Assembly: GCF_010093535.1 (NCBI RefSeq)
Contig: NW_022985162.1
Coordinates: 2,702,637 to 2,766,636, forward strand
Source of the DNA: Lindgomyces ingoldianus
Taxonomy: Eukaryota; Ascomycota; Dothideomycetes; Pleosporales; Lindgomycetaceae
Direction of reading: 5' to 3'
DNA length: 64,000 nt
Each line of letters begins with the position of its first letter. Positions within the stretch are counted from its first letter, which is position 1. Below the pieces are notes generated by a model. It had not been told where the DNA came from and ran no database searches. It saw only the letters and a list, made by a program, of their open reading frames with translations. The position numbers were made by a program, and so were the translations under genes. Positions 1 to 10,110 of this stretch are shown one piece after another.

Positions 1-350
1 GGAGGCGACTTCATCGCAATCGGCTTCGCCCATCCTTTAGTCGGAAAAATTCGGATATCAACCTCTAGCCATGCTATTAGTGAAGGATATCAAGTCAGAC
101 GAGAAACACGAGATTAAGGTTTACACGTGAACGACATTCAGTCGGGAGAAAACGCAAGACTAAGATTTGATGGTTGTGGTATTGGCGCCTAAAAAGTCTT
201 TTGATGCTTCATTTATCAACCCGAAGTACATGCTCGGATGCAAGGGCGATTTTGCCTCTCCACCCTGTAATATCCACCGTCATGCTTGTGTAGGGTCTCC
301 ACCCGGGTCAAACATTCCAGCCTACGCCCAGCCATGATAGAAAGGAAAGC
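1..350. other. Intergenic DNA at window start
   Basis: This lies downstream of the eL27 stop codon. The first 113 bases are open in one plus-strand frame, reading GGDFIAIGFAHPLVGK, and end at a TAA. That could be the last few dozen codons of a gene entering from the left, but it is too short to identify. Nothing else is recognisable. Confidence 0.3.
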
Positions 351-1026
351 CTAGAATCGCAAGGGAGTAAAGAACCACCTGTTCTTTCCCGACTGGTATC
401 GCTCCTCAAAAGCCTTCTTCACCGTCTTCTTGGCCTCCTCTCGCTGCGAAACCTCCTTGAATGTGTCGGCCGAAACGACGCCCTTCAGGTTCTCGAGTTC
501 GAGCGTGTACCGGGTGGGCATAAGGTGGGTGTCTGTCCACTATCAGAACTCATCCGATCCTTCCGTGTTGCTGTCACGTACAGTTGACCTGCTTGACGAA
601 AGGCTTGACCTTGGACTTCTTCGTCTGCTTCGCTTTCGACATGCGGCGGGTGACTTGTGACGGGTAGCGCTCAATGCCGGCGACGAGAGCGTGGGGAAAG
701 GGGTGTGATTTAGTTCCATTGTCGAGCGGCTGGATGATGACGCATTTCTTGCCCGCATACCGGCCCCGGGTGATGATCTATTCGCATTGTGAGCGGGTGT
801 GAAGGGGTTGGATTCGAATGGTTTCAAACGTACGACAACGCGTCCGACCTTAAGGCTGTAGAAGAATCAAAGTTAGCAAGGTCCGAATAGAGTTTCATGG
901 GTGTTCTGGGGAGTAAATAGTTGCAGAGTGAGTGGACAGCCTAGACTGCCGTAATCGCTCGAAGTCTCTCGATCGTATTGCTGGTAAACCATCTGTCAGA
1001 GAATCTTGGTGCACTCACAACTTCAT
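351..1026 (-). CDS. RPL27: 60S ribosomal protein eL27
   Basis: Structural protein of the large cytosolic ribosomal subunit. Four exons read on the minus strand: 1026-1019, 855-834, 777-582 and 532-351, giving 135 residues, the usual length for eL27. The first exon is only 8 nt (ATGAAGTT) and is followed by a 163-nt intron with a GCTAAC branch site. The protein begins [20 protein letters not shown] (a KOW-like N-terminus), has the conserved segments [20 protein letters not shown] and [19 protein letters not shown], and ends [11 protein letters not shown]. Introns 2 and 3 are 56 and 49 nt. The start was chosen because only splicing of the tiny first exon restores the family N-terminus. It faces SOF1 across 183 bp, so the two ribosome-production genes probably share a promoter. 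Identity is near certain; the exon 1 boundary is inferred. Confidence 0.95.
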
Positions 1027-1209
1027 CGTGGCTGTTTCTCACGGCAGTGGGTGGATTGGTGATGTCGTTCTTAGTCGGGGTTGGATCACAAAATGTCGAT
1101 GTGGGCGAGGTCGGCAGAACATCGGCGCTAAAATATAAGCGAGCTTGGCAAAGGGAAACTTTCTTGAGATTTCCCCCGCAAGAGTGCTCGGAGAACATCC
1201 AATTCCATA
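1027..1209. promoter_or_regulatory. Shared divergent promoter of eL27 and SOF1
   Basis: 183 bp separate the two start codons, so both core promoters and 5' UTRs must lie here. An AAAATATAAG element near 1130 resembles a TATA box. No known ribosomal-gene element is obvious to me. Co-regulation is inferred from geometry and from the shared ribosome role of the two products. Confidence 0.55.
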
Positions 1210-2602
1210 ATGAAGATCAAGGCACTCAGCAGGTCGGCTGCCTCAGCGCAGGCCCCGGGGTCAAATGTTGCACGCCTACCCAGAAACTTAGATCCAGACC
1301 TTCATCCGTTTGAGCGAGCGCGAGAGTATACCAGAGCTCTCAATGCAACAAAAATCGAGCGCATGTTCGCGCAGCCATTCCTCGGGAGTTTCGAGCCCGG
1401 CCATGTAGATGGGGTGTATTCCTTTGCCAAAGATCCCGAATCGTAAGATTGAGTCAATATAAAAGCACGAGTCTGCGGCTAATATTTCACCCAGACTCGA
1501 GCATCTTGCCTCTGGCAGTGGCGACGGCGTGGTAAAGGTGTGGGACCTCACGAGCCGAGAGGAGAAATGGCAGAGCCAGGCGCACGACACCATCGTCAAG
1601 GGCATGTGTTGGACCAGGGACAAGCGGCTGATTACCTGCGGAAGCGACCGAACCGTTAAAATGTTCGATCCCTACACTACGCCTTCCAAGAGCCCGCCCA
1701 CATCGACGTGGCTAGGCCAGCATGCTTTCACATCAGTCTCCCATCATCGCTTAATCCCCTCCTTTGCTGCTGCAAGCAGCAACATCGCCATCTACGACAC
1801 CTCTCGCGCCTCTGGAACGCCTGTCCAAACCCTATCGTGGCCTACCACCATCGAGACCATTAATGCGGTCGCTTTCAACCAGACAGAAACCTCAATACTG
1901 GCCTCATGCGCTACCGACCGTGCTGTCATACTCTACGACCTCCGCACAAGTTCTCCGCTTCATCGAAATGTCCTCACATTTGCCTCCAATGCCATCTCTT
2001 GGAATCCCATGGAAGCCTTCAACTTTGCCGTGGGAAGCGAAGACCACAATATCTACATATTCGATATGCGGAACATGAAGCGGTCTCTCAATGTCCTGAA
2101 AGGGCACGTCGCCGCGGTGATGAGCGTGGACTTCAGTCCCACGGGAGAGGAGCTGATCAGTGGATCATATGATCGGACAATCCGAATCTGGGAGCGTGCA
2201 AAGGGACACTCTCGAGACATATACCACACAAAGCGCATGCAGCGAGTCTTTTCCGTCGCTTGGTCCCCTGACAACAATTACGTGCTCTCAGGATCTGACG
2301 ATGGCAACATCCGTCTCTGGCGCGCCAAAGCGTCTGACCGGCAGGGAGTCAAGTCGTTCGCTCTGCGGCAGAAGTTGCAATATGACGATGCTTTGAAGGA
2401 AAGATACAAGCACATGCCCGAGATTCGACGGATTGCAAGGCATAGGCATGTACCCAAACAGGTGATGAAGGCTGAAGAGATCAAGAAAGAGGAATTGAAG
2501 GCTATTAAGAGGAGGGAAGAGAACGAGAGGAAACACACTAAGAAGGGCAGAGTGAGGCGAAAAGCTGAACGAGAGAAAATGGTCTTGGCGAGGGAACAGT
2601 GA
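1210..2602 (+). CDS. SOF1: Sof1/DCAF13-like WD40 protein of the small-subunit processome
   Basis: Nucleolar U3 snoRNP-associated factor needed for 18S rRNA processing. Two exons, 1210-1442 and 1495-2602, flank a 52-nt intron (GTAAGA...CCAG); the product is 446 residues. The N-terminus MKIKALSRSAAS and the segment RNLDPDLHPFERAREYTRAL are typical of Sof1. WD40 repeats cover about residues 60-330 (e.g. LASGSGDGVVKVWDL, ISGSYDRTIRIWE, LSGSDDGNIRLWRAK). The basic, Lys/Glu-rich C-terminal Sof1 domain follows (HVPKQVMKAEEIKKEELKAI, then KKGRVRRKAEREK). The start is the first ATG giving the conserved N-terminus. It is divergent from eL27. Confidence 0.95.
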
Positions 2603-3182
2603 TACTTTCATGGGCATTGTTCGACTGATTTCGTTTCAGCATAGCGACGGCGTTTCAATCAAGATGCAGAACATGTCCTTGGAGTTTGGGTGGGCTCATT
2701 GCTGGTCTTTTAGCATATGGATATAGCCAAGTCGGGCTTGTACTAGGCTTGCCTACCTATCAGGTGCATGGTTGACCGAGACAAATACCTCGGCAAATGT
2801 CTAAACATCACACCAATAATGGCATCGCCTCCACCTTGCTACCTGAGTGTCCACCCGTTCCTACAATCCTGGTATTTCTTTTCTCTTGTTGCTCTTCATC
2901 CCACGTGATCCCCAGTTACCTTTTCCCGTTTTATTGCAGGGGCATCGGAGGTCGTCGGGCTGGTGCAATGCCGTGCCTCCGATGGTGCACTTTTAGCGTT
3001 TATCACTAGTTCATCACGTCATAAGTTAGTTACAAGTGCATCCCGAAGGGCGCACTGGCATCATATAAAGCCTCCATCGTAAACGTCCATTCTTGCCCAA
3101 TCTTTCTAAGACTTCAATTGGGCCTGAAGTTATAGCGATTGTTTCATTTCATTCGTGTCAGTTATAGGTCTAAATTGCGAGG
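2603..3182. other. Intergenic region upstream of the alpha/beta hydrolase gene
   Basis: Contains the SOF1 3' flank and the hydrolase promoter. No coding segment is convincing. A TATA-like TCATATAAAG sits at 3061-3070. Confidence 0.6.
3061..3070 (+). promoter_or_regulatory. TATA-like element of the hydrolase gene
   Basis: TCATATAAAG lies 113 bp before the ATG at 3183, a plausible distance for a fungal TATA box plus a short 5' UTR. Assigned by motif and position only. Confidence 0.4.
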
Positions 3183-4403
3183 ATGTCCGCCTCCGCGATC
3201 CAGATCCAGGATGAGAAATTCTCCAGCCTCGGCCTATCAAAGACGTTAGTCAATGATACCCAAGTATGCTGCTACAGCCGCGGCTTGGGTTCTGTCTCAG
3301 AGAAAAACCCGATTTTGGTGCTTATTCATGGATATCCTCAATCCTCGTATATGTGAGTCCCACTCTATCTATTAATTCCACATGTTGATGAGATTCCAAG
3401 GTGGCGTCAAGTGAGCAAAAAATCCCTATCTTCAAACAACCTGCCGGATGAATTCTAAACCTATCGGCTACTAGCTGGTTCCGTTTCTTCCCTCCAGTGC
3501 TCCGCTCTTCGCTCCAGATCTCCCGGGCTATGGTTCTAGCACTCCTATTAAGCAGAATGATAAACTCACCGTTGGAAAAACACTGATGTCCGCACTTCAC
3601 ACTCAAATAAAGAGATCCACAAGCAAATCACCGTCCTCGGATATCCCTGTGGTCCTGATCGGACACGATCGCGGTGCAAGGATTTGCCATCGGCTTTCCG
3701 TAAGCGGGGTGGAGGGATTCAAGATCCTAGGTGTTTGTTTGATGGATATCGTATGGACATTCTCCTCACACTGTCGTTCTCTTCTATCTTCTTTCTTATC
3801 TGACATTCATGCATCCTGTTCTACATTCCGAAAATTAAAACTTAACCTTCGCCCCATCAGGTCCCCACTTCCACCCAATGGGCCGCCTCATCCTCCGTCC
3901 CGGATATGGTTGGCTACTTCCACTGGCCCTTCCTCGCCAACGTCTCTCTCGCATTCGACATGATTACCGCCTACGGCGGCTCCCGCTGGTGCAACGACAT
4001 GATCCTACGCTGGGCAGGTAAAAACCCCGTCGGCCTCGCATCGCTTAAATCAGACAATGCACTCGAAGTCTACGGCGAGTTCTTCACAAATCCCGAAACA
4101 ATTCGTGCGAGCAATGAGGACTATAGAGCTGGTGCGTTTGAGGATGTAGATATGCAGACAGAGGATCAGAAGGCGGGACGAAAGATTGCGAGGAATTTGG
4201 GTGTGTTGTTAGTTTATAGTAGTGATTACATTGGAAGGAGGCATGATGTAGAGAGTGAGTGGAGGGGTTGGGTGGAGGAGGGGACGCATGTGAAGAGTTC
4301 TGGGCTAGGTAATGGGATTGGGCATTTTTTACCTGAGGAAGCACCGCAGGAGACGGCGAAGGTTATCAGGGAGTGGCTTGAGGAGTTGGGTGTAGGGGTC
4401 TAA
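3183..4403 (+). CDS. Alpha/beta hydrolase, epoxide hydrolase / haloacetate dehalogenase type
   Basis: Four exons, 3183-3352, 3401-3410, 3475-3750 and 3861-4403, encode 332 residues. Exon 2 is only 10 nt (GTGGCGTCAA), but it restores both frame and the family segment HGYPQSSYMWRQLVPFLPS. The oxyanion region is HGYPQS near residue 50. LPGYGSS follows, then the nucleophile elbow GHDRGAR with Asp at about residue 125, the hallmark of epoxide hydrolases and fluoroacetate-type dehalogenases that attack through Asp rather than Ser. The catalytic His is in GHFLPEEAP near residue 307. There is no signal peptide, so it is probably cytosolic. The substrate cannot be told from sequence. No partner gene is next to it. 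Confidence 0.85.
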
Positions 4404-6044
4404 GAATGGCGAGTTGACTAGTTTTCTAGAGTGAGGGGGATGGTCATCATCGTTTTGTTATGCTGGGGAAGCACTCAACTTCATTCCCCTACCTTGGCCT
4501 AACTGTAGACGTACCTTCACGCTGCCCAATCATGGCACACATGCTTAAAAAAAAAAGTGGGTGCTATTGTTTTCAATCTCTCACTTTCGCACGTTCGGAA
4601 TTTAGGTGTAAGCTTCAATATTTTGACTGCTCTAAATCCACGAGCATAACTGTCCAAGAAATGCATTTTAATGCTTTCCCTGAACATTCGGAAGATGTAA
4701 AATGTTCGAGAAAGTACTGGCTCGTAACTTGCAGGCTACATATTTCATGCCCTGATTTCTTAGTTGACTAAAGCTCGAAGTTTTCTGTCAGCTCTATATC
4801 TTGCCGAAGCGTCCCTATCCTGAATACTAGACCTAGTCAAGCATTCCGTAAACCGTCCCTTTCGTGTAGATCTTGTGACAGCATTATCCCTTAGACCCTT
4901 AACACAACACCACCGCATTTCTATATTTCTTTTCGTTCTATTCGAAGAAACCCTCATCAAGCTATATATTCCGAGTGCATGGTGAGAGCGAACGGTCTTG
5001 TAGTTGTTCAGCAAGTAGCATGTGTCCAAACGAGTTATACAACCACATATAGACCTGAAACAGAGTCTATGTATTTATGCACGGATTTTCTCTGCTTCAG
5101 GCCCGCAGCAAGTATCTCGAATGCTTCCTTAATTAGCCCTCGAACCATTATGCGAATCCAACGTTGAGGATTGGATTCGGGTCGATGCCTTTTTCGTACT
5201 GCCCATATGGGCTGCGAAATGCTGATATGGGCGTGAGAAAGGTCTCTAATTGCTTTTTCACCCCCTTATGCCATCATGTAGATAACTGTGTGCTGGTTAT
5301 ATGGAAGGGCGAGGCGGACATCGACACAATCACAATTCTTAGCCGCACGTTGACACATCTGAAGAAACTGCACATTGTACGTCATGGGACGTCTCGTCGT
5401 CTGATTGGTTTGAGAGGGGCCTGGAGCATAGAGACTGTTGCAGAGTAGTTCGAATTAGCGACATCGACTTTCCTAGAGTGCAGCAGATCGGGTTGTTCGT
5501 GATCGGTGATGCCTTTAACAGCTTCACAGTTGGTCCCCGCGCTTGTTCTTCGTTCTGGGGGCACGTGGGCCCTTGTGGAATCATGAGTCCAGTCTCAAGG
5601 TAGTTGTAGCAGCCTCTTTGGTGAACAATACGGGGAACTCCACATTAGCCTGACCAATGTCTTCCCTCCATACTTCGTACAGATTTTAAGGTTCAAGATG
5701 TGCGGATAGCGTTCTTCTTTCTTCTTATTCCATAGACCCCACCCAAGTTATGTTCTACGTTGTGTGATAATATGTAGCATAGCATCTAGCTAGCTTGCTC
5801 TCTGATAGTATAATTAGAAGTACTACCTGAACTCAACATTGTATCATGTTAAATAACTAAAATGGTGAAGCCAACACCCCAAAGCCCACATATTCATGCT
5901 CCGCATCCTTAATATAATAGCCGTAGCTCCGAATCCCTGCTATCCAAAATCCAAATAGTAAGTGTACAAGCTAACCCAACCCCACACCACTATTAACATT
6001 CTATGACACAATCCAATGAAACCCACTCCACGTACCCGCCCTTC
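4404..6044. other. Gene-poor intergenic region
   Basis: 1.6 kb between the hydrolase and the PXA/PX gene, with a poly-A run near 4549. No intact gene is supported. Around 5300-5530 two adjacent plus frames read like a decayed, leucine-rich, F-box-type C-terminus (see findings). A repeat-like motif lies at 5731-5770. Confidence 0.5.
5731..5770 (+). repeat. Short dispersed repeat-like motif, copy A
   Basis: About 30 bases, containing CCCCACCCAAGTTATGTT, closely match a segment at 38942-38980, with roughly 85% identity by eye. It could be the terminal part of a miniature transposon, but no opposite terminus was found nearby. Confidence 0.3.
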
Positions 6045-9000
6045 CTACTGCGTCACTGCCCGCATCCCCTGCAAAAGCAACCCAAACACCATCCCTCTCG
6101 CGACCCTCCTATCCTGTAAACAATCAAAAACCTTCCCAACGGCCTCTCCACTCGCCGCCTGACCCATCACACTGGTCAAAGCCTGAGGCATGCCCTTCTC
6201 AACAAGCAATTTCCTTGCCTTCACCTTCAACCGTTCCTTCTCTTCGCCACTCATCTCCTTCGGCCACGCCTTTAATTCGTCCTCCGTCGGCAGCGTGTTC
6301 TCCCTAATTTTGCGTAAATGGTACGCGAGGCCAGCATCAGATGTGTTGTCGTCGAGAACGGTGGTGGAAATGAGCTGGCGGATGGATTCGAGTTGCGGGT
6401 TTCCCGGGCGTAAGAGAAAAGTTTTTGCTGCGTTAAGGAGGGTGCGGCGGATTTGCCAGGCAGAAGATAGCGTGTAGAGTTCGTTGATTACAGCGAAGAA
6501 GAGTTCGACTAGGACAGTGGTTTCTTGTTCAGAAAGCGGAGGGCAGGATTTTGGAGATGTGGGTTTGGGTTGGGGTTTGGTAGGGTTGGAGGAGGTGGTT
6601 GATGTTGCCGATGGACGGCGTGGGAACGGTGGAACAGGTTCGTTAGGGAGAGGAAGGGAGGTTGTGGATGCACGGGATGGGTGCCGCGAGTGATAGGGGT
6701 CGAGAGATGAGCGGACGGGAGAGCTAGTGTAGTCATCAGGAATGTCGGAGGGCATGGGTGGGAGATTCATGAGCTGGTCGCCGCCCATGACGGGGGAGAG
6801 ATCCATGCTTTCTCTTACTGAAGGCGCGCGGCTGTTACTGCGGGATTGGCCGTAGATGGAAGAGCGACCGGATCGTTTGCCGTCGCCGTCGGGGTTGTAG
6901 CTCGGACGGCGTTCCATTGGTGCCTCTCGGCCGGGTTGTTGATCAATGATTGGGGAATTGGGGTTTCGAAGCGAGTCTGTGCTGGGGCGCTTTAAGGAGG
7001 ACATCGTACTTTCGGTGCGAATATGCGACGGAAGTTCTGACACGGTACTTTCAGCGCGTCCGTGCCTTGGAGTAGGTGTTGTGACAGAGCGAGATAGGGT
7101 ACCAGGGCTATTGGATACTGAGTCCCCCCTATTCTTTTTGTTCCCCCCAAGAGGTGAGGCCACATTGCCTAGAACTCCAGTAACGCCCCCAAAGAGAGCC
7201 TTTCCCCCACCAGCTACTTCTTTAGGAGCTTTAGTTAGGACATCAATCATGCCTTTGCCCATGTTCTCAAAGGTTTGGCCAGGCCAACCAATTCCAGGGA
7301 ACCCCCCTTTCCCTCCGGAGGATTTTTGGAGGCCAGTCTCTTTCTCCAAGAAGCGTTTCATGCCCTCGCTTTCCGCAAGAGGTTTGAATCGAACAGCATC
7401 ATTGAGGTACCTCTCGAGCTCTCCACGAAGTGACGCTTTAGTATGGCCTTTCCACGCCGGAAGCGTAGAATGCGCCTCTGTGAAACCCGTAGTGCCCGTA
7501 ATAGCAGCAATGCGGCGTAAGACTTCGTGCAGTGTTTCAAAATCGGTAAATTTTCGGGCGGTCATCCATCCGGAGTGATATTGCGAAGCCGGTTCGATCT
7601 GGATAAGATACTCAGCTGTGGGCTTGTTTTTGATGATCGCTTTTTCTCCGGGCATTGAGTCGTCGAAAATGGACATCTTCGAGTTGTGAAGGGTTAATGG
7701 AGGAGGCTTCTCGACTGGCGGGGGGTTGGCCATAAGAGCCGTGGGTGGTTGGCTTGGCACTAGTTGATCGAAGCTTGTGAAGGAATGTTTGGGCTCTTGC
7801 TTAGGTGGTTCCTCTGGCATGTTAGGTGATGGTGGCCCAACCTGTGACGAAGCCATGGAGGGAATGTTTGATATGCCGAGATCCGTGACATCGTTGTCCG
7901 CCAGCGTCTCGCTCTGCGATGATGTTGGTGTGGCAATGCCCTGGGTCGTACTTTCGGATTGATCATCATTCGAGGTAGTACTGGAAGTGTTCCGCAGCTC
8001 TTTCAATCTTCTCGCATCATCCTCTGCGATCATTTGGCTGAGCCTTTGCGCTTCCCGCATGGCTTCATCCATAGCTTCCTGCGCTCTGCTTACCACTCGC
8101 TTGTGATTCGCGACGTTTCTCTTTTCCTCCAGTGAGGCCTCGGTCTCTACAGCCTTCTCCTGTTTCTCGACTGCATTTTTTACATTCTCTAGCTGACCAG
8201 AAGAGCCTTCAACGCCTGCGTCGATGACATTGATGAGATCCGGCTCACCGTCTTCAAGGAGATAAACTATCCAGCCATTAATCCAGTCGGGTTTCGAACA
8301 GGTCGAAATTGTCATATCCAAGATAAGCTGCGCAAGGACCTTCCTCAAGAAGATTTGTGCAGGCTTGCAATTGTACGTCTTTGGGTCTAAATAGTTCTGT
8401 AAGATATCTTCGGCAACCATATCCAACTTCTTGGACTGATTTTGTGTGTCAAGAATATTTCCCAAGCTGCTTTCGGGCTTAGATTCAAGGTATGCATCGA
8501 TGGCTTCGGAGGCGGATGTTCCTGGGGTAGCTGCTAGCGCGACGGAAAGCTCGTTGAAGAACACGATCATAATCGAGGACGAGTTGGTTACAAAATCGAC
8601 GAACGTGTCAGCCGGACGCTTTCTTGAAAGGTGCGCGGAAATGGAAAGGAGAAAGGCTGTCAAGGTCTGGCGGCAGGCGGAAGGGAATGATAATTCAGTT
8701 GGTAGAATGGGCGAGTACCACCACCTGCGTGCGATTAGATATGCCATGTCTCAGCCACAAGTGAACGTACTTGACGTAGTCTCTGATAACCGCATCGGTG
8801 AGCTCTGTGAGGGCGGCAGCGGTCTCTGGTCGGAACTCGGAATAGTCTAACTCCTTCCCGGAGTATAGCTTCACATCCATATTGGAATCGTCATCCGAGC
8901 TCTTCTCATTTCCCTTCACTGCAATGTCCCGCCAATCGAGCACGCGGTGAACCACATCGATGCCCAGCTCTCGCTTTCGCGCCTCCTGGCTTTGACCTTT

Positions 9001-9336
9001 GTTCTCACCAATGCTGTTCACGTGGCCCTCCCAAGATGCATGCAAGACAACCCCGCCCATGACGCCAATTAGCAGGAGCCCAACTCTCCCCAGCACAAGA
9101 TATGTTCCAGCGCCGAGCCCTATCAAGCACGCCCCGAGGGTTTCATTGCTCGCCGTCGCTAAGAAATGTAAGGTCCGGTCTGTGAGCGTTTTCAGGTTGA
9201 TCGAGGGGGTATCCGCAGGTGTCGATGCATCCTTCCTCAGGTCAGCCTTCTCCGCAACCTCGGGAGCCATCAACTCGGGAGGATGCTGTTCGGCAGCATC
9301 GGGGGCGCTCGGGGGTGTCTGCACGGAATCGCTCAT
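6045..9336 (-). CDS. Membrane-anchored PXA-PX-nexin-C sorting nexin-like protein
   Basis: Two exons, 9336-8771 and 8724-6045, flank a 46-nt intron and encode 1,081 residues. A hydrophobic segment at about residues 67-100 (LGACLIGLGAGTYLVLGRVG and onward) should anchor it in a membrane. A PXA domain follows at about 165-365, then a coiled-coil and Ser/Thr-rich linker, a PX phosphoinositide-binding domain at about 533-650 (AEYLIQIEPASQYHSGWMTA, RKFTDFETLHEVL), a long low-complexity region, and a nexin-C domain in the last 150 residues ending LLLQGMRAVTQ. The layout resembles Mdm1/SNX13/SNX14 proteins, which tether the ER to vacuole or endosome, but I see no RGS domain. The ATG at 9336 was chosen; an in-frame ATG at 9582 would add 82 low-quality residues. 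Divergent from the thioesterase gene. Confidence 0.85.
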
Positions 9337-9615
9337 ATTGTCTGCCGACGCGTCGTCGCACACATAGAGCGGGGGAGGGGACAGATGTCCTCGCCAAAAC
9401 AGTATTGCTATATCAAGAGCCCAAAAGCAACGGTGGCGTCTCCTGCTCCGGTTCCGTGGCGCGACTGTTTCAAGCTGACGTTGGGAGTTCTCGTTGACAC
9501 CGGCGTCGGAGAAACCAAGTTGCCGATAGCCACCACCAAAATCCTGGGAACAGAACCTCAGAGTGCCACTACCTCGTCTCATCTATAACGACCCCTCACT
9601 TCATCCCAACTTCGG
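9337..9615. promoter_or_regulatory. Shared divergent promoter, PXA/PX gene and thioesterase gene
   Basis: 279 bp lie between the two start codons, so both promoters overlap here. No specific motif was recognised. Confidence 0.45.
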
Positions 9616-10110
9616 ATGGCCGCGCCAAGTCCAATTGACTGCGTACCCCTCGTCATGGCCGCCGAAGCATCCAATCCTGATATCCTCACTCATGTAGAGA
9701 GATTTTGGGAAGGCCGGAAGCCTCACAGTCCCATCTACCAATTTCTACTTTCCGACATCAAGCTTACCCATGCTTCCAAAGGTCTTGTGCGGGCTCGCCT
9801 GTTGCTAACCACCAACCATGTCAACGCCCACGGTGGTATTCACGGCTCTGTCTCTGCAACCTTGATCGATTGGGTCGGCGGCATGGCCATTGCTGCGTGG
9901 GACAACAGGGTGAAGACGGGCGTCAGCACCGATATTCATATTTCATATGCGAGCTCCGCCAAAGACGGAGACTGGATCGAGGTTGAAGGAAAGGCAGGCA
10001 AAGTCGGAGGCACGCTAGCGTTCACAACCGCCACGATAACAAAGGTTGTAGACGGCAAGCCCGGTCCGATCATCGCCACCGGATCTCATACCAAATTTGT
10101 CAAGGTCTGA
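9616..10110 (+). CDS. PaaI/ACOT13-type hotdog-fold acyl-CoA thioesterase
   Basis: Single-exon gene for 164 residues. The motif HGGIHGSVSATLIDWVGGMA (about residues 75-94) is the hotdog helix of the PaaI/ACOT13 group, in which an Asn/Gly turn and an Asp/Glu on the helix serve hydrolysis of acyl-CoA to free acid and CoA. The second half, with TDIHISYASSAKDGDWIEVE and ATGSHTKFVKV, matches the remaining strands of the fold. No clear mitochondrial or secretory signal is visible. A second ATG 13 codons in (MAAEAS) is an alternative start. Acyl chain specificity is unknown. Confidence 0.85.
   Translation: MAAPSPIDCVPLVMAAEASNPDILTHVERFWEGRKPHSPIYQFLLSDIKLTHASKGLVRARLLLTTNHVNAHGGIHGSVSATLIDWVGGMAIAAWDNRVKTGVSTDIHISYASSAKDGDWIEVEGKAGKVGGTLAFTTATITKVVDGKPGPIIATGSHTKFVKV

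Noticed and set aside
9337..9582. In-frame 82-residue extension of the PXA/PX protein
   Set aside because: It would occupy most of the shared promoter and has no conserved features; the ATG at 9336 is preferred.
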